Source of the DNA: Oscillospiraceae bacterium
GTDB taxonomy: Bacteria; Bacillota; Clostridia; Oscillospirales; Oscillospiraceae
Length of the DNA stretch: 64,000 nt
Reading direction: 5' to 3'
Assembly: GCA_015068425.1 (NCBI GenBank)
Contig: SVKK01000003.1
Span: 1 to 64,000, forward strand
The position numbers were made by a program, and so were the translations under genes. This document shows positions 1 through 13,869 of the stretch, piece by piece (position 1 is the first letter of the stretch; every line of letters starts with the position of its first letter). The notes beneath the pieces were generated by a model, which ran no database searches, had not been told where the DNA came from, and worked only from the letters and a program-made list of their open reading frames with translations.

Positions 1-257
1 GCGTGACCCGGGCAGTCAACGTGTGCATAGTGACGAGCTTCGGTCTCGTACTCAACGTGAGCGGTGTTGATGGTGATACCACGCTCGCGCTCTTCGGGAG
101 CCTTATCGATGGAGCTGTAGTCGGTGTACTCAGCCTTGCCCTGGAAAGCCAGGTACTTGGTGATAGCTGCGGTGGTGGTGGTCTTACCATGGTCGATGTG
201 ACCGATGGTGCCGATGTTTACATGGGGCTTAGTTCTGTTGTACATCTGCTTTGCCAT
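1..257 (-). CDS. tuf: Elongation factor Tu, N-terminal part (cut by window edge)
   Basis: Delivers aminoacyl-tRNA to the ribosome as a GTP complex. The 85 visible residues begin [20 protein letters not shown] and contain the G1 P-loop (GHVDHGKTT) and the switch I region (ERERGITI), both textbook EF-Tu. The rest of the gene lies off the left edge. The ATG at 257 is preceded by AGGAGG at a good distance. It is the last gene of the str cluster and has its own promoter in the 108 bp gap after fusA. Identity is certain. Confidence 0.97.
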   Translation of the reverse strand, partial: MAKQMYNRTKPHVNIGTIGHIDHGKTTTTAAITKYLAFQGKAEYTDYSSIDKAPEERERGITINTAHVEYETEARHYAHVDCPGH

Positions 258-319
258 TGTGGAACATCCTCCTAAAAATAAAGTAAATAATAATTTTTGT
301 TTTTCAACTCAACGAATTG

Positions 320-348
320 ATTTTACAGTATTTTAACTGCATTTGCAA
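320..348 (-). promoter_or_regulatory. Sigma-A promoter for tuf
   Basis: Minus strand TTGCAA, 17 bp spacer, TAAAAT, located between the fusA stop and the tuf start. It would let EF-Tu be made in excess over the other str operon products. Confidence 0.6.
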
Positions 349-365
349 CAGTAATTTTTTAAAAA

Positions 366-2441
366 TTACTTGCCGCGGGCGCCTACGATGCTTTCCTGCA
401 GATTCTTGGGCAGTTCAACATAGTGGCTGGGCTCCATAGAGTAGTTTGCACGGCCCTGAGTCTTGCTTCTCAGGTCGGTTGCATAACCGAACATGGAGGA
501 AAGGGGTACGTTTGCGGTAATTTCTGCTGCGCCGTTACGAATATCGGTGCCGCTGATAAGACCGCGGCGAGAGTTGATATCGCCCATAACGTCACCCATA
601 TAGTCATCGGGAGCTGTAACGACAACCTTCATGATGGGCTCAAGCAAAGTTGCGCCGGCCTTGTGGCAGGCCTCCTTGAATGCCATAGAGCCGCAAATCT
701 TGAATGCCATTTCGGAAGAGTCTACCTCGTGGAAGGAGCCATCAATGAGGGTGACCTTAACGTCAACAACCTGATAGCCTGCCAGAATACCGGCTTCCAT
801 TGCACCCTGAATTCCCTGGTCAACAGCAGGAATAAACTCACGGGGAATTGCGCCGCCGGTGATCTTGTCCACAAACTCATAACCCTTACCGGACTCGTTG
901 GGCTCGACAATGAGCTTGACATGAGCGAACTGACCCTTACCACCGCTCTGACGGGCATAGCGGGTGTCAACAGTTGCGCTCTTGGTGATGGTCTCTTTGT
1001 AAGAGACCTGGGGTTTACCGACATTGGCCTCAACCTTGAACTCACGCAGAAGTCTGTCTACGATAATCTCAAGGTGAAGCTCGCCCATGCCGGCAATAAT
1101 GGTCTGACCTGTTTCCTGATCGGTGTAGCTCTTGAAGGTGGGATCCTCTTCAGCCAGCTTCTGGAGAGCGATAATCATCTTCTCCTGACCGGCCTTGGTC
1201 TTGGGTTCAATTGCAACACGGATAACGGGCTCGGGGAACTCCATGGACTCAAGAATAATTCTGTTCTTCTCATCGCAAAGAGTGTCACCGGTGGTGGTGT
1301 TCTTCAGACCTACAGCTGCTGCAATGTCGCCGGAGTAGACCTGGCTCAGGTCTTCACGGTGATTGGCATGCATCAGCAGAATACGGCTTATTCTCTCACG
1401 CTGACCCTTGGTGGAGTTATAGACGGTCTTGCCGGTCTCGAGAGTACCGGAATAGACACGGAAGAAGCTAAGACGTCCAACATAGGGGTCGGTCATGATT
1501 TTGAAAGCCAGGGCAGAGAAAGGCTCATCGTCGCTGGGCTTACGCTCGATCTCTTCCTCGGTGTCGGGATCTATACCGGTCATCGCAGGAATATCAATGG
1601 GAGCGGGCATATAGTCAACAATAGCGTCAAGGAGCTTCTGAACGCCCTTGTTCTTATAAGAAGTGCCGCAGACCACAGGGATCATGCTGACAGAAACGGT
1701 AGCCTTGCGAATGGCTGCCTTGATCATATCAGTGGGGATGTCCTCTCCTTCGAGATACATCATCATGATATCATCATCAAAGTCCGAGACGGCCTCGAGA
1801 AGCTTTTCACGGTACTCTTCGGCCAGATCGCGCATATCCTCGGGGATTTCCTCGGTGCGCATGTCCTTACCAAGCTCATCATAATAAATGCGTGCATTCA
1901 TTTCCACCAGGTCGATGATGCCGCGGAAGTCGGCCTCGGAACCGATGGGGAGCTGGATGGGAACAGCGTTGCACTTCAGTCTGTCATGCACCATCTGCAG
2001 GACATTGTAGAAGTCTGCGCCCATGATGTCCATCTTGTTGACGTATATCATTCTGGGGACGCTGTAATGATCGGCCTGACGCCAAACAGTTTCGGACTGG
2101 GGCTCAACGCCGCCCTTTGCACAAAGAACGGTGACGCATCCGTCAAGGACGCGGAGAGAACGCTCAACCTCAACAGTGAAATCAACATGGCCCGGGGTAT
2201 CGATGATGTTTATACGATGGTCCTTCCAATGGCAGGTGGTAGCAGCGGAAGTGATGGTAATACCTCTCTCCTGCTCCTGCTCCATCCAGTCCATAGTGGC
2301 GGTACCTTCGTGGGTCTCACCGATCTTGTAGGTGACGCCGGTGTAGTAAAGAATACGCTCGGTGGTGGTAGTCTTACCTGCGTCAATATGGGCCATTATG
2401 CCGATATTTCTGGTTTTTTCAAGTGAATACTCTCTAGGCAT
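366..2441 (-). CDS. fusA: Elongation factor G
   Basis: GTPase that drives ribosomal translocation and, with RRF, ribosome recycling. The 691 residue length is typical. The G1 motif AHIDAGKTT (near residue 17), G3 DTPGHVDFT and G4 NKMD are all present, followed by the EF-G domains II to V ending in the usual Lys-rich tail. The ATG is preceded by GGAG nine bases upstream. It follows rpsG by 33 bp and lies in the rpsL-rpsG-fusA-tuf transcription unit. Codon use is strongly biased, as expected for a highly expressed gene: the in-register antisense frame is free of stops over 667 codons. Confidence 0.98.
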   Translation of the reverse strand: MPREYSLEKTRNIGIMAHIDAGKTTTTERILYYTGVTYKIGETHEGTATMDWMEQEQERGITITSAATTCHWKDHRINIIDTPGHVDFTVEVERSLRVLDGCVTVLCAKGGVEPQSETVWRQADHYSVPRMIYVNKMDIMGADFYNVLQMVHDRLKCNAVPIQLPIGSEADFRGIIDLVEMNARIYYDELGKDMRTEEIPEDMRDLAEEYREKLLEAVSDFDDDIMMMYLEGEDIPTDMIKAAIRKATVSVSMIPVVCGTSYKNKGVQKLLDAIVDYMPAPIDIPAMTGIDPDTEEEIERKPSDDEPFSALAFKIMTDPYVGRLSFFRVYSGTLETGKTVYNSTKGQRERISRILLMHANHREDLSQVYSGDIAAAVGLKNTTTGDTLCDEKNRIILESMEFPEPVIRVAIEPKTKAGQEKMIIALQKLAEEDPTFKSYTDQETGQTIIAGMGELHLEIIVDRLLREFKVEANVGKPQVSYKETITKSATVDTRYARQSGGKGQFAHVKLIVEPNESGKGYEFVDKITGGAIPREFIPAVDQGIQGAMEAGILAGYQVVDVKVTLIDGSFHEVDSSEMAFKICGSMAFKEACHKAGATLLEPIMKVVVTAPDDYMGDVMGDINSRRGLISGTDIRNGAAEITANVPLSSMFGYATDLRSKTQGRANYSMEPSHYVELPKNLQESIVGARGK

Positions 2442-2474
2442 AATTTAAGTCTCCTGAAAAATTCCCAAATGGGA

Positions 2475-2945
2475 TTACCAACGGAAGTGTGCGAAAGCCT
2501 TGTTGGACTCGGCCATCTTGTGCATATCTTCGCGCTTCTTAACGGATGCACCGGTGTTGTTGCATGCATCCATGATTTCACCTGCAAGGCGCTCCTTCAT
2601 GGTCTTCTCACTGCGCTTACGGCTGTAAGCGGTGATCCAACGGAGGCCGAGGGTCTGACGACGCTCGGGACGAACCTCGATGGGAACCTGATAGGTAGCA
2701 CCGCCGACACGGCGAGCCTTGACTTCGAGAGCGGGCATGATGTTGTTCATAGCCTCGGTGAAAGCCTCAAGACCGTTCTTGCCGGTCTTCTCCTCGATGA
2801 TAGCAAATGCGTCGTAAACGACCTTCTGGGCTACGCCCTTTTTGCCATCGAGCATAACGCTGTTGATCAGCTTGGATACCAGAACGCTGTTATAAACAGG
2901 ATCGGGCAGAATTTCTCTCTTGGGAACATTACCTCTTCTGGGCAC
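2475..2945 (-). CDS. rpsG: 30S ribosomal protein S7
   Basis: Primary 16S rRNA-binding protein that organises the head of the small subunit. At 156 residues it has the normal length and carries the S7 signature region ([20 protein letters not shown]) near the start and the conserved end [12 protein letters not shown]. The start codon is GTG, chosen because AGGAGGG lies eight bases upstream and the protein then begins MPRRG as in other S7 proteins. It is the second gene of the str operon, 149 bp after rpsL. Confidence 0.98.
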   Translation of the reverse strand: MPRRGNVPKREILPDPVYNSVLVSKLINSVMLDGKKGVAQKVVYDAFAIIEEKTGKNGLEAFTEAMNNIMPALEVKARRVGGATYQVPIEVRPERRQTLGLRWITAYSRKRSEKTMKERLAGEIMDACNNTGASVKKREDMHKMAESNKAFAHFRW

Positions 2946-3094
2946 TTGTACTTCCCTCCTTCATTATGAAATGATTTCAACGGTACTCGAACACGCTTTC
3001 GTGTGTGTCCGTTTGCGCCCTGAGGTTAAATATATTAACAACAGGGCAAATAAATAGATTTGCTGTTGGAAAATTGCTTTAGGAAATGTGATTC

Positions 3095-3520
3095 TTACTT
3101 CTTCTTGCCGGCCTTGGGACGCTTTGCACCATACTTGGAACGGGCCTGCATACGTCCGGAGACGCCCTGAGCATCGAGAGTACCACGGATGATGTGGTAA
3201 CGTACACCAGGAAGGTCCTTAACACGACCGCCACGGATCATAACCACGGAGTGCTCCTGCAGGTTGTGACCGATACCGGGAATGTAAGCGGTGACTTCGT
3301 AGCCATTGGTCAGGCGAACACGGGCGATCTTACGGAGTGCGGAGTTGGGCTTCTTAGGAGTAGAAGTACGAACTGCGGTGCAGACGCCACGCTTCTGGGG
3401 AGAGGGCAGATCGGTTTCCTTGTTCTTAAGAGTGTTCAGACCCTTCTGCATTGCAGGAGAATTGCTCTTGTAGGTAGCCTGCTGTCTTCCCTTTCTTACC
3501 AGCTGGTTAAAAGTAGGCAT
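3095..3520 (-). CDS. rpsL: 30S ribosomal protein S12
   Basis: Decoding-centre protein of the small ribosomal subunit. The 141 residues include the conserved loops [17 protein letters not shown] and [16 protein letters not shown]; the Lys residues in these loops are the classical streptomycin-resistance positions. The C-terminus is Lys-rich (KRPKAGKKK). AGGAGG sits just upstream of the ATG. It is first in the rpsL-rpsG-fusA-tuf unit and has its own promoter about 90 bp upstream. Confidence 0.98.
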   Translation of the reverse strand: MPTFNQLVRKGRQQATYKSNSPAMQKGLNTLKNKETDLPSPQKRGVCTAVRTSTPKKPNSALRKIARVRLTNGYEVTAYIPGIGHNLQEHSVVMIRGGRVKDLPGVRYHIIRGTLDAQGVSGRMQARSKYGAKRPKAGKKK

Positions 3521-3610
3521 TGTTTTCCTCCTTTCCTAAAAAATACCTTATTTGCGAAAAAAAACCGCAAAAAATTACCGCATGAGCATAATGAGCCCAC
3601 ACAATTTCGC

Positions 3611-3639
3611 ATTTTAGCATAATTAACAAAATTAGTCAA
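3611..3639 (-). promoter_or_regulatory. Sigma-A promoter for rpsL-rpsG-fusA
   Basis: Minus strand TTGACT, 17 bp spacer, TAAAAT, lying just past the rpoC terminator and about 90 bp upstream of rpsL. It separates the str operon from rpoBC transcriptionally. Confidence 0.75.
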
Positions 3640-3706
3640 GATTTTTTTACGCTTTGGAGAATTTTTTTTGCCTGAAATTTCGCACTTTCCCCCCTCCTCC
3701 GGGTAT

Positions 3707-3739
3707 AAAAAAGGAGCAGCTTTCGCTGCTCCTTTTTTT
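3707..3739 (-). terminator. Intrinsic terminator after rpoC
   Basis: Perfect 8 bp stem GGAGCAGC / GCTGCTCC with a TTTC-type loop and T runs on both sides; it begins six bases after the rpoC stop codon. The rpoBC transcript should end here. Confidence 0.9.
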
Positions 3740-3744
3740 GCGGA

Positions 3745-7518
<3,774 letters not shown>

Positions 7519-7521
7519 ATC

Positions 7522-10500
7522 TTATTCCTCCTCCTCAAAATCATTGTCATTACTCATGGCGTAATCGTCGTCTTCGCCTTCTGCATCTTCGATAGCGAAG
7601 CCGGCAGCTTCAATAGTACTTTCATCAGCGCGGTATTCTTCTTCCTTGAAGCTGGGGATGTAATCATCCTCATCATCGTCCTTCAGTTCAATCTCTGCGC
7701 CGTCCTTATCAAGAACGCGGACATCAAGGCAGAGGGACTGAAGCTCCTTAACAAGAACCTTAAAGGATTCGGGGATACCGGGCTCAGGAATATTGTGGCC
7801 CTTTACGATGCTCTCGTAAGTGCGGACACGGCCGTTAACGTCGTCGGACTTAACGGTAAGGATCTCCTGAAGGGTGTAGGCTGCACCGTATGCTTCAAGA
7901 GCCCAAACTTCCATTTCACCGAAACGCTGACCGCCAAACTGTGCCTTACCGCCAAGAGGCTGCTGGGTAACAAGGCTGTAGGGGCCGGTGGAGCGGGCAT
8001 GCATCTTGTCGTCGACCAGATGATGCAGCTTAAGGAAGTAAACCCAACCGACAGTTACGTCGTTATCAAACTTCTCGCCGGTGCGTCCGTCATAGAGGGC
8101 GCTCTTGCCGTCCTCGCGGAGGCCTGCCAGACTGAGAGTTTCGCGGATTGTGCCTTCATTTGCGCCGTTAAACACGGGAGTGGCAACCTTCCAGCCCAGT
8201 GCCTGAGCAGCATAGCCCAGATGGACTTCAAGAACCTGACCGATGTTCATACGGGAGGGAACGCCCAGGGGGTTCAGAACGATATCCAGAGGAGTACCGT
8301 CAGGCAGATAAGGCATATCTTCCTTGGGCATAATGCGGGAAACAACGCCCTTATTACCGTGACGACCTGCCATCTTATCACCGACGGAGATCTTACGCTT
8401 CTGGGCGATATATACTCTGACGACCTCGTTGACACCGGGGCCCATCTCGTCGCCGTTTTCGCGGGTGAAGCGCTTAACATCAACAATGATGCCGCTCTCG
8501 CCGTGAGGAACCTTCAGAGAGGTATCGCGGACTTCGCGTGCCTTCTCGCCGAAAATGGCGCGGAGCAGACGCTCTTCGGCAGTCAGATCAGTCTCGCCCT
8601 TGGGGGTGACCTTACCGACAAGGATATCGCCGGAATGGACTTCTGCGCCGACCATGATAATTCCGCGCTCGTCCAGATACTTGAGTGCATCCTCGCCTAC
8701 GCCGGGGATATCACGGGTGATTTCCTCGGGTCCAAGCTTGGTATCGCGTGCATCGCACTCATATTCCTCCACGTGGATGGAGGTAAATACGTCTTCCATA
8801 ACAAGGCGCTCGTTGAGGAGGATAGCATCCTCATAGTTGTAGCCTTCCCAGGTCATAAATCCGACAAGGATGTTCTTACCCAGAGAAAGCTCGCCCTGTG
8901 CGGTGGAAGGACCGTCTGCCAGAACAGTGTTATAGGAGACTCTTTCGCCAACGGAAACAATGGGACGCTGGTTGAAGCAGGTGCCCTGGTTGCTTCTTGC
9001 GAATTTGATAAGTTCGTAGTCCTTGATTTCGCCGTTATCGTACTTGACGGTAACATTGGTGGCGGAAACCTTGGTGACCACACCGTCGCCCTCAGCGAGA
9101 ACAACAACGCCGGAGTCAACAGCGCACTTGTGCTCGATGCCGGTGGCAACAATGGGAGCCTGAGTGGTCAGGAGGGGAACCGCCTGACGCTGCATGTTTG
9201 CGCCCATCAGAGCACGGTTAGCGTCGTCGTTCTCCAGGAAGGGAATCATGGAGGTTGCGATAGAGAACATCATGCGGGGGCTGACATCAATATAGTCTAC
9301 CTTCTCGCGGTCCAGCTCGATGATCTCGTCGCGGTGACGGCAGGCAATACGCTCGTTGAGGAGGTAGCCGTCCTCGTCAACAGGCTCGGTGGCCTGACAG
9401 ACAGTGTAACGGTCCTCGATATCAGCAGTCATATACTCAACTTCATCGGTGAGGCGGCTGGCAATGACCTTGCCATTCTCATCGGTGATGTGCTCTATAC
9501 GGCGGTAGGGGGTAATCATGAAGCCGTACTCGTTTACACGGGCAAAGCTTGCAAGATAGTTGATAAGACCGATGTTGGGACCTTCAGGAGTCTCAATGGG
9601 GCACATACGGCCATAGTGGCTGTAGTGAACGTCACGGACGTCGAAGGAAGCACGCTCACGGCTCAGACCGCCGGGGCCAAGAGCAGAAAGACGGCGCTTG
9701 TGGGTCAGCTCAGCCAGGGGGTTAGTCTGATCCATAAACTGGCTCAGGGGGCTGGATCCGAAGAACTCCTTGATAGCAGCGGTTACGGGGCGGATATTGA
9801 TGAGGCTCTGGGGAGTGACAATGTCAAGATCCTGAAGAGTCATACGCTCGCGGATAACGCGCTCCATACGGCTGAAACCAATGCGGAACTGGTTCTGGAG
9901 CAGCTCGCCGACGCTTCTCATGCGACGGTTGCCAAGATGGTCTATATCATCAACTTCACCGATGCCGTTTGCAAGGCAGTTGAGGTAGTTGACGGAAGCG
10001 AAGATATCGTCGAGAATGACATGCTTGGGAATAAGCTTGTCGATATTATCGGTAATAGCTTCCTTAAGCTCCTCTCCGGAGTAGTTCTCAAGGAGACCCT
10101 GAAGGATAATGTAGCGAACCTTCTCCTTGATACCCAGCTCTGCGGGATCGAAGTCAACATACTTGGCCAGGTCAACCATGCCGTTGGAGAACACGCGGAC
10201 ACTCTTACCTTCAACATCGAGCCAAACATCGTTTACACCTGCATCGGCAATGGCGTCAGCCTTTGCGCGGGTGAGGAGCTCACCTGCTTCGGCAATGATC
10301 TCGCCGGTCATGGGATCGGCAACAGGCATAGCAAGAACGCGTCCGCTTATACGGGGAGCGATAGCCAGCTTCTTGTTGAACTTATAACGACCCACATTGG
10401 AGATATCATAACGGCGATGGTCATAGAAAAGACCGTTGAGAAGGCTCTCTGCGCTGTCTACAGTGGGGGGATCGCCGGGACGAAGCTTCTTATAGATTTC

Positions 10501-11256
10501 GATGAGGCACTCTTCGCGGGTGGCGCAGGTATCCTTATCGAAGGTTGCAGCCAGACGGATATCGTCACCGAAGATTTCCTTGATCATCTCGTTGGTGACG
10601 CAGCCTGCATTGGTATCGCAGCAGCTGAGCCAGGTGCTGGGCTCTTCGGGGTCAAAGCGACCCATAGCCTTCAGCAACCAGGTGACAGGAATCTTGCGGT
10701 TCTTGTCGATACGGACATAGAACACGTCGTTGGCGTCGGTCTCAAACTCAAGCCATGCACCGTGATAAGGGATGATGGTGGTGGCATAAGTAGAGATAAG
10801 GGCCTTATCGGTGGTTCTGTCGAAATAGATGCCGGGAGAGCGGACAATCTGAGAAACGATAACACGCTCTGCGCCGTTGATGACGAAGGTGCCGCCTGCG
10901 GTCATAATGGGGAAATCACCCATGAAGATCTCCTGCTCCTTGATCTCCTCGGTGGTCTTGTTGCGCAGTCTTACACCAACCTTGAGGGGAGCAGCATAGG
11001 TGGCATCGCGAGCCTTGCACTCCTGCTCGGAATACTTAGGCTTCTCATTCATGGAATAGCTGACGAAGCTGAGCTCCAGGTTGCCGGAATAATCGCTGAC
11101 AGAGTCAACGTCGTCAAAGACTTCCTTAAGTCCCTGCTCGAGGAACCACTTATAGGAATTCTTCTGAACTTCCAGCAGATGAGGCATGTCCTGAATCTCC
11201 TGAGTGCGAGCAAAGCTCTTTCTCAGGGTCTTGCCATAGTAAACATCCTTTGGCAT
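7522..11256 (-). CDS. rpoB: DNA-directed RNA polymerase subunit beta
   Basis: Forms the active-site cleft with beta'. The 1244 residue protein carries the rifampicin-pocket segment ([24 protein letters not shown]), the conserved [17 protein letters not shown] block and the C-terminal beta signature [27 protein letters not shown] start at the ATG giving MPKDVYYGK; a GTG four codons upstream lies inside the AAGGAG ribosome site and is unlikely. The C-terminus ends in a long acidic tail (many Asp/Glu over the last 50 residues). No rplJL is next to it; rpoB is first in its unit with its own promoter. Confidence 0.98.
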   Translation of the reverse strand: MPKDVYYGKTLRKSFARTQEIQDMPHLLEVQKNSYKWFLEQGLKEVFDDVDSVSDYSGNLELSFVSYSMNEKPKYSEQECKARDATYAAPLKVGVRLRNKTTEEIKEQEIFMGDFPIMTAGGTFVINGAERVIVSQIVRSPGIYFDRTTDKALISTYATTIIPYHGAWLEFETDANDVFYVRIDKNRKIPVTWLLKAMGRFDPEEPSTWLSCCDTNAGCVTNEMIKEIFGDDIRLAATFDKDTCATREECLIEIYKKLRPGDPPTVDSAESLLNGLFYDHRRYDISNVGRYKFNKKLAIAPRISGRVLAMPVADPMTGEIIAEAGELLTRAKADAIADAGVNDVWLDVEGKSVRVFSNGMVDLAKYVDFDPAELGIKEKVRYIILQGLLENYSGEELKEAITDNIDKLIPKHVILDDIFASVNYLNCLANGIGEVDDIDHLGNRRMRSVGELLQNQFRIGFSRMERVIRERMTLQDLDIVTPQSLINIRPVTAAIKEFFGSSPLSQFMDQTNPLAELTHKRRLSALGPGGLSRERASFDVRDVHYSHYGRMCPIETPEGPNIGLINYLASFARVNEYGFMITPYRRIEHITDENGKVIASRLTDEVEYMTADIEDRYTVCQATEPVDEDGYLLNERIACRHRDEIIELDREKVDYIDVSPRMMFSIATSMIPFLENDDANRALMGANMQRQAVPLLTTQAPIVATGIEHKCAVDSGVVVLAEGDGVVTKVSATNVTVKYDNGEIKDYELIKFARSNQGTCFNQRPIVSVGERVSYNTVLADGPSTAQGELSLGKNILVGFMTWEGYNYEDAILLNERLVMEDVFTSIHVEEYECDARDTKLGPEEITRDIPGVGEDALKYLDERGIIMVGAEVHSGDILVGKVTPKGETDLTAEERLLRAIFGEKAREVRDTSLKVPHGESGIIVDVKRFTRENGDEMGPGVNEVVRVYIAQKRKISVGDKMAGRHGNKGVVSRIMPKEDMPYLPDGTPLDIVLNPLGVPSRMNIGQVLEVHLGYAAQALGWKVATPVFNGANEGTIRETLSLAGLREDGKSALYDGRTGEKFDNDVTVGWVYFLKLHHLVDDKMHARSTGPYSLVTQQPLGGKAQFGGQRFGEMEVWALEAYGAAYTLQEILTVKSDDVNGRVRTYESIVKGHNIPEPGIPESFKVLVKELQSLCLDVRVLDKDGAEIELKDDDEDDYIPSFKEEEYRADESTIEAAGFAIEDAEGEDDDYAMSNDNDFEEEE

Positions 11257-11326
11257 TGTGGCCTTCACTCCTTAGAATAGTATTTTGGAACGCCCGGGTG
11301 GGTTGTTGATTATTTGCTAAGCGCTA

Positions 11327-11354
11327 TTGATTTTTCCCTGCTTTGTGGTACAAT
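11327..11354 (+). promoter_or_regulatory. Extended -10 promoter facing away from rpoB
   Basis: Plus strand TTGATT, 16 bp spacer, TACAAT, with TGG immediately before the -10 hexamer (extended -10). It lies inside the rpoB leader region on the opposite strand and is followed about 70 bp later by an intrinsic terminator. Confidence 0.5.
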
Positions 11355-11410
11355 ACAGGTGTAGATGAAATTGGGGCACTATTGGCTCCAGTCTACAAAC
11401 ATAGCAAGTC

Positions 11411-11439
11411 ATTCTATCATCGGGCTCTTGAGTTGTCAA
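11411..11439 (-). promoter_or_regulatory. Consensus sigma-A promoter for rpoBC
   Basis: Minus strand TTGACA, 17 bp spacer, TAGAAT. It predicts a leader of about 150 nt before rpoB. The -35 hexamer lies inside the right arm and loop of the plus-strand terminator stem, so the two opposite signals overlap. Confidence 0.8.
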
Positions 11440-11449
11440 GAGCTTTTTT
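11424..11449 (+). terminator. Intrinsic terminator of the candidate small RNA
   Basis: Perfect 8 bp stem GCTCTTGA / TCAAGAGC, loop GTTG, then six T on the plus strand. Confidence 0.75.
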
Positions 11450-11591
11450 GCTTTTTATACGGCAATAAAATATAAAATTCATGCCGTATGACTTTTTCGC
11501 ATATTTTTTCTCATTTAAATAATATTACTGTACAATCAAAGCTTTTACATATATAATTTAGTCAGATAACAATGCTCACGAGGTTTTATAT

Positions 11592-12806
11592 ATGACTGCT
11601 GCTATTTTCGGTCTTATTCTTATCGCAGCCATGGGACTTATAATTCTCTACTGCGAGGGACTGGCCAACACACCGAAGAGAATAATAATCTGTGCCCTTC
11701 TTTTGATAATTGCCATGGGACTTAGGGCATTGGTCTTTTATTACCGAACCGGCGACTACAACGATTTTCTCTCTCGCTGGGTAGAGTTTTACCGCCAGAG
11801 CGGGGGCTTTCGCGGTCTTTACCAGAGTGTGGGCAACTACAATCTTCCCTATCTCTATTTCCTTGCCGCCTTTTCATATCTGGATGTTCCCGACCTTTAC
11901 CTTATAAAGCTTCTCAGCGTTTTCTTTGACCTTATTCTTGCGTGGGGTATCGCAAGACTCGTATACATCTTCAAAAATGACAGAAGCACTATTTTGTGTG
12001 CTTTTTTCGTCACCCTCTTCCTCCCCACCGTTTATCTCAACGGTGCTCTTTGGGGGCAGTGCGACAGTATTTATGCCGCCTTTGCCATATGGAGTATAGT
12101 CTTTGCCCTCTCCGACCGTCCGGTGCTTTCCGTTATAAGCATAGCTCTCTCCTTTGCCTTCAAGCTGCAGGCCGTTTTTCTTATGCCTGTATTCCTTATT
12201 TATATATTCGCGAAAAAGATACGCTGGCCACATCTTCTGGCTTTTCCGGCAACATATATAGTCACAGCCCTTCCCGCTGTTATGTGCGGCAGACCCTTCA
12301 AGGACGCAATACTGCTCTATTTCAATCAGGCTGAAACCGTAGGCACATCTCTGAACTATAATTCCCCTTCCATTTTCGCCTTCATCCCTTGGGGCGCGGA
12401 GGTTAACGAAGCCGTGTTGAAAGAGCTTGGCATTGTCGTGGCCTTCCTTTTCCTCTTCCTGCTTTTCGCCCACTGCTACATAAGACGCAGCACGCTTGAC
12501 AACCGTTCTCTACTAATATGCTCAATGATCGTGGTATTGGCTGTCCCCTATCTCCTCCCTCATATGCACGACCGTTATTTCTATATCTCCGATGTTCTCA
12601 GCGTAGCTTTGGCCTTCGTGCTGCCCGCTCTCAGCTTCGTCCCCGTGCTGGTAAGCTTTGCATCGCTGCTTGGCTACCATGCCTATCTGAGACTGCGTTT
12701 CCTTCTCCCTATGAGCTACGGCGCAGCAGCTCTTTTGATAGTCCTTATCGCCCTGCTCTTCTCCCTTTTGGCAAAACCTTCAAAAAAATTCAAAAAAGGG
12801 TGTTGA
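11592..12806 (+). CDS. Multi-pass GT-C type membrane glycosyltransferase
   Basis: A 404 residue integral membrane protein with about ten hydrophobic segments. A luminal-type loop with WGQCDSIYAA and the C-proximal LPHMHDRYFY motif are features of the mannosyltransferase-like GT-C families (GT39/GT87 relatives), which use polyprenyl-phosphate sugars as donors on the outer face of the membrane. Substrate cannot be told from sequence. A short AGG-like site precedes the ATG. The gene stands alone between the candidate RNA and tRNA-Leu; its TGA stop lies within the -35 box of the tRNA promoter. The C-terminus is Lys-rich and cytoplasmic. Confidence 0.75.
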   Translation: MTAAIFGLILIAAMGLIILYCEGLANTPKRIIICALLLIIAMGLRALVFYYRTGDYNDFLSRWVEFYRQSGGFRGLYQSVGNYNLPYLYFLAAFSYLDVPDLYLIKLLSVFFDLILAWGIARLVYIFKNDRSTILCAFFVTLFLPTVYLNGALWGQCDSIYAAFAIWSIVFALSDRPVLSVISIALSFAFKLQAVFLMPVFLIYIFAKKIRWPHLLAFPATYIVTALPAVMCGRPFKDAILLYFNQAETVGTSLNYNSPSIFAFIPWGAEVNEAVLKELGIVVAFLFLFLLFAHCYIRRSTLDNRSLLICSMIVVLAVPYLLPHMHDRYFYISDVLSVALAFVLPALSFVPVLVSFASLLGYHAYLRLRFLLPMSYGAAALLIVLIALLFSLLAKPSKKFKKGC

Positions 12807-12830
12807 CAAATTACGATATTCTGTTATAAT
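12803..12830 (+). promoter_or_regulatory. Promoter of tRNA-Leu
   Basis: TTGACA, 16 bp spacer, TATAAT: both hexamers are perfect consensus. The -35 overlaps the stop codon of the preceding gene. Confidence 0.88.
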
Positions 12831-12848
12831 CACTCTTGCACTGCAAAT

Positions 12849-12933
12849 GCGAGAGTGCTGGAACAGGTAGACAGGCACGTTTGAGGGGCGTGTGTCAACC
12901 GACGTGGGAGTTCAAGTCTCCTCTCTCGCACCA
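12849..12933 (+). tRNA. tRNA-Leu (anticodon GAG)
   Basis: Acceptor stem GCGAGAG pairs with CTCTCGC, followed by discriminator A and an encoded CCA. The anticodon stem CACGT/GCGTG closes the loop TTGAGGG, giving anticodon GAG at 12883-12885, which reads CUC/CUU leucine codons. The long variable arm is as expected for a class II tRNA, and the T arm has TTCAAGT. Confidence 0.96.
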
Positions 12934-12940
12934 GCAAGAA

Positions 12941-12970
12941 AAGCCGCTTTCGAATGAAAGCGGCTTTTTA
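12941..12970 (+). terminator. Terminator of tRNA-Leu
   Basis: Perfect 11 bp stem AAGCCGCTTTC / GAAAGCGGCTT with loop GAAT and a T tail, eight bases after the CCA end. Confidence 0.9.
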
Positions 12971-12990
12971 TTTCATCCATACATACGCAA

Positions 12991-13020
12991 AAACGGGGAC
13001 TGTTCTTCAGTCCCCGTTTT
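12991..13020 (-). terminator. Terminator of the C39-like peptidase gene
   Basis: Stem AAACGGGGACTG / CAGTCCCCGTTT closing a five-base loop that contains the gene's stop codon; the last codons of the gene form one arm. The minus strand has only a short T tail, so strength is uncertain. Confidence 0.7.
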
Positions 13021-13657
13021 CCCATACCGATATGTAGGTTCTCTCAAATGGCGTATTCATATATTCTTCAAGCTCATCGGCGCTGAGCTTTATATTGCCG
13101 CCAACAGGCTTTGGCATTGGGTCTATGGCATTGAAAATACCCGCATCCTCACCGTAGAGCAATATCCAGTGCATAACCTTGTCTGTCTCCCCTCCCTCGC
13201 CGGGAATAAAGACCTGAGTTATCACAAGTCCTCCCTTTTCAAGCTCCGAGCTGAGTTCATCGCAGTCAAAATAATGTCCCCCGACGCAGACAAAGGACTC
13301 CTCCGGCAGTTTTTTCAAAGCCTTGACATTTTCTGCCGCTTTAAGCCAGCTTTTATGTTCGTCGAGAATGTTTCTGAATATTTCCTCTTCAAAATATCCG
13401 CCGTGGTTTTCAAGAAGTTTTTCCGATGCATGGACTATCTTTATGTTAAGACCTTTCTTGATGCCCTTAAAATAAAGGACATAGGCTATGGCCGAGCCCA
13501 GTGTTCCGGGTGTGGACTTTGCGCCATAATCTTCATAATATCTCTCCTGTCTGCTTACACTGGCATACTCGATGCCAAATGCATCCAGCGCCATCAAAAG
13601 GCAGCAAATCCCGCATGTCTCCATATTCCGCTGATAATGGTATTCCGGTTTTTTCAC
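13007..13657 (-). CDS. C39-like (papain-fold) cysteine peptidase domain protein
   Basis: A 216 residue cytoplasmic protein without signal peptide or membrane segment. It has the layout of stand-alone C39-like peptidases: catalytic Cys in NMETCGICCLLMALDAFG near the N-terminus, His in VMHWILLYG (about residue 165) and Asp in FNAIDPM. No ABC transporter is attached, so a bacteriocin export role is not indicated; substrate unknown. I prefer GTG at 13657 because AAAGGAGG is seven bases upstream of it; an ATG two codons earlier is only one base from the ribosome site. The stop codon sits in the loop of the terminator. Confidence 0.7.
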   Translation of the reverse strand: MKKPEYHYQRNMETCGICCLLMALDAFGIEYASVSRQERYYEDYGAKSTPGTLGSAIAYVLYFKGIKKGLNIKIVHASEKLLENHGGYFEEEIFRNILDEHKSWLKAAENVKALKKLPEESFVCVGGHYFDCDELSSELEKGGLVITQVFIPGEGGETDKVMHWILLYGEDAGIFNAIDPMPKPVGGNIKLSADELEEYMNTPFERTYISVWENGD

Positions 13658-13680
13658 GCTCATCCCTCCTTTAAATGATT

Positions 13681-13869
13681 TTATCCCTTAATATTGCCTA
13701 TGTCAAAAGCTTCTTCCAATATTTGCATTTGCTCCTTTGCCACGGATATGTTAACATAGCATCAGGCAGTCGGGAGACATACATACCCCGCGTATTTCCT
13801 TTCATCCGTCACTCCTGAAGTAGCTACAGGGCGAAGACTGTCTTTATCATGCTTGCAGAAAAAACTTAG
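13681..13869 (-). pseudogene. Possible decayed ORF upstream of the C39-like gene
   Basis: No intact gene of clear identity here. One minus-strand frame reads protein-like sequence (…YAGYVCLPTA, TGA, CYVNISVAKEQMQILEEAFD…) ending in TAA at 13681, without a start codon, which looks like the 3' remnant of a gene with an internal stop. A second frame holds a 35-codon ORF (13698-13805) with AGGAG six bases before its ATG and a basic, aromatic-rich C-terminus (WQRSKCKYWKKLLT). Both cannot be real; neither is recognised. Confidence 0.25.

Larger units (their letters stand above)
11361..11449 (+). ncRNA. Candidate small RNA antisense to the rpoB leader
   Basis: Between the plus-strand promoter and the terminator lies a ~90 nt segment with no ORF. 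It folds into a first hairpin: outer stem TGTAGA/TCTACA (11360-11365 with 11392-11397) and inner stem TGGGGC/GCTCCA (11372-11377 with 11385-11390, one G-U pair) around loop ACTATTG, then a perfect terminator hairpin. The inner stem pairs with a G-U on this strand but would be an A-C mismatch on the other, which favours a plus-strand RNA. It could alternatively be an attenuated leader of the gene at 11592, or the fold could act in the rpoB 5' leader. I recognise no known RNA family. Confidence 0.45.

Noticed and set aside
423-2426. A 667-codon plus-strand ORF opposite fusA
   Set aside because: Same in-register codon-bias shadow; fusA itself is unmistakable.
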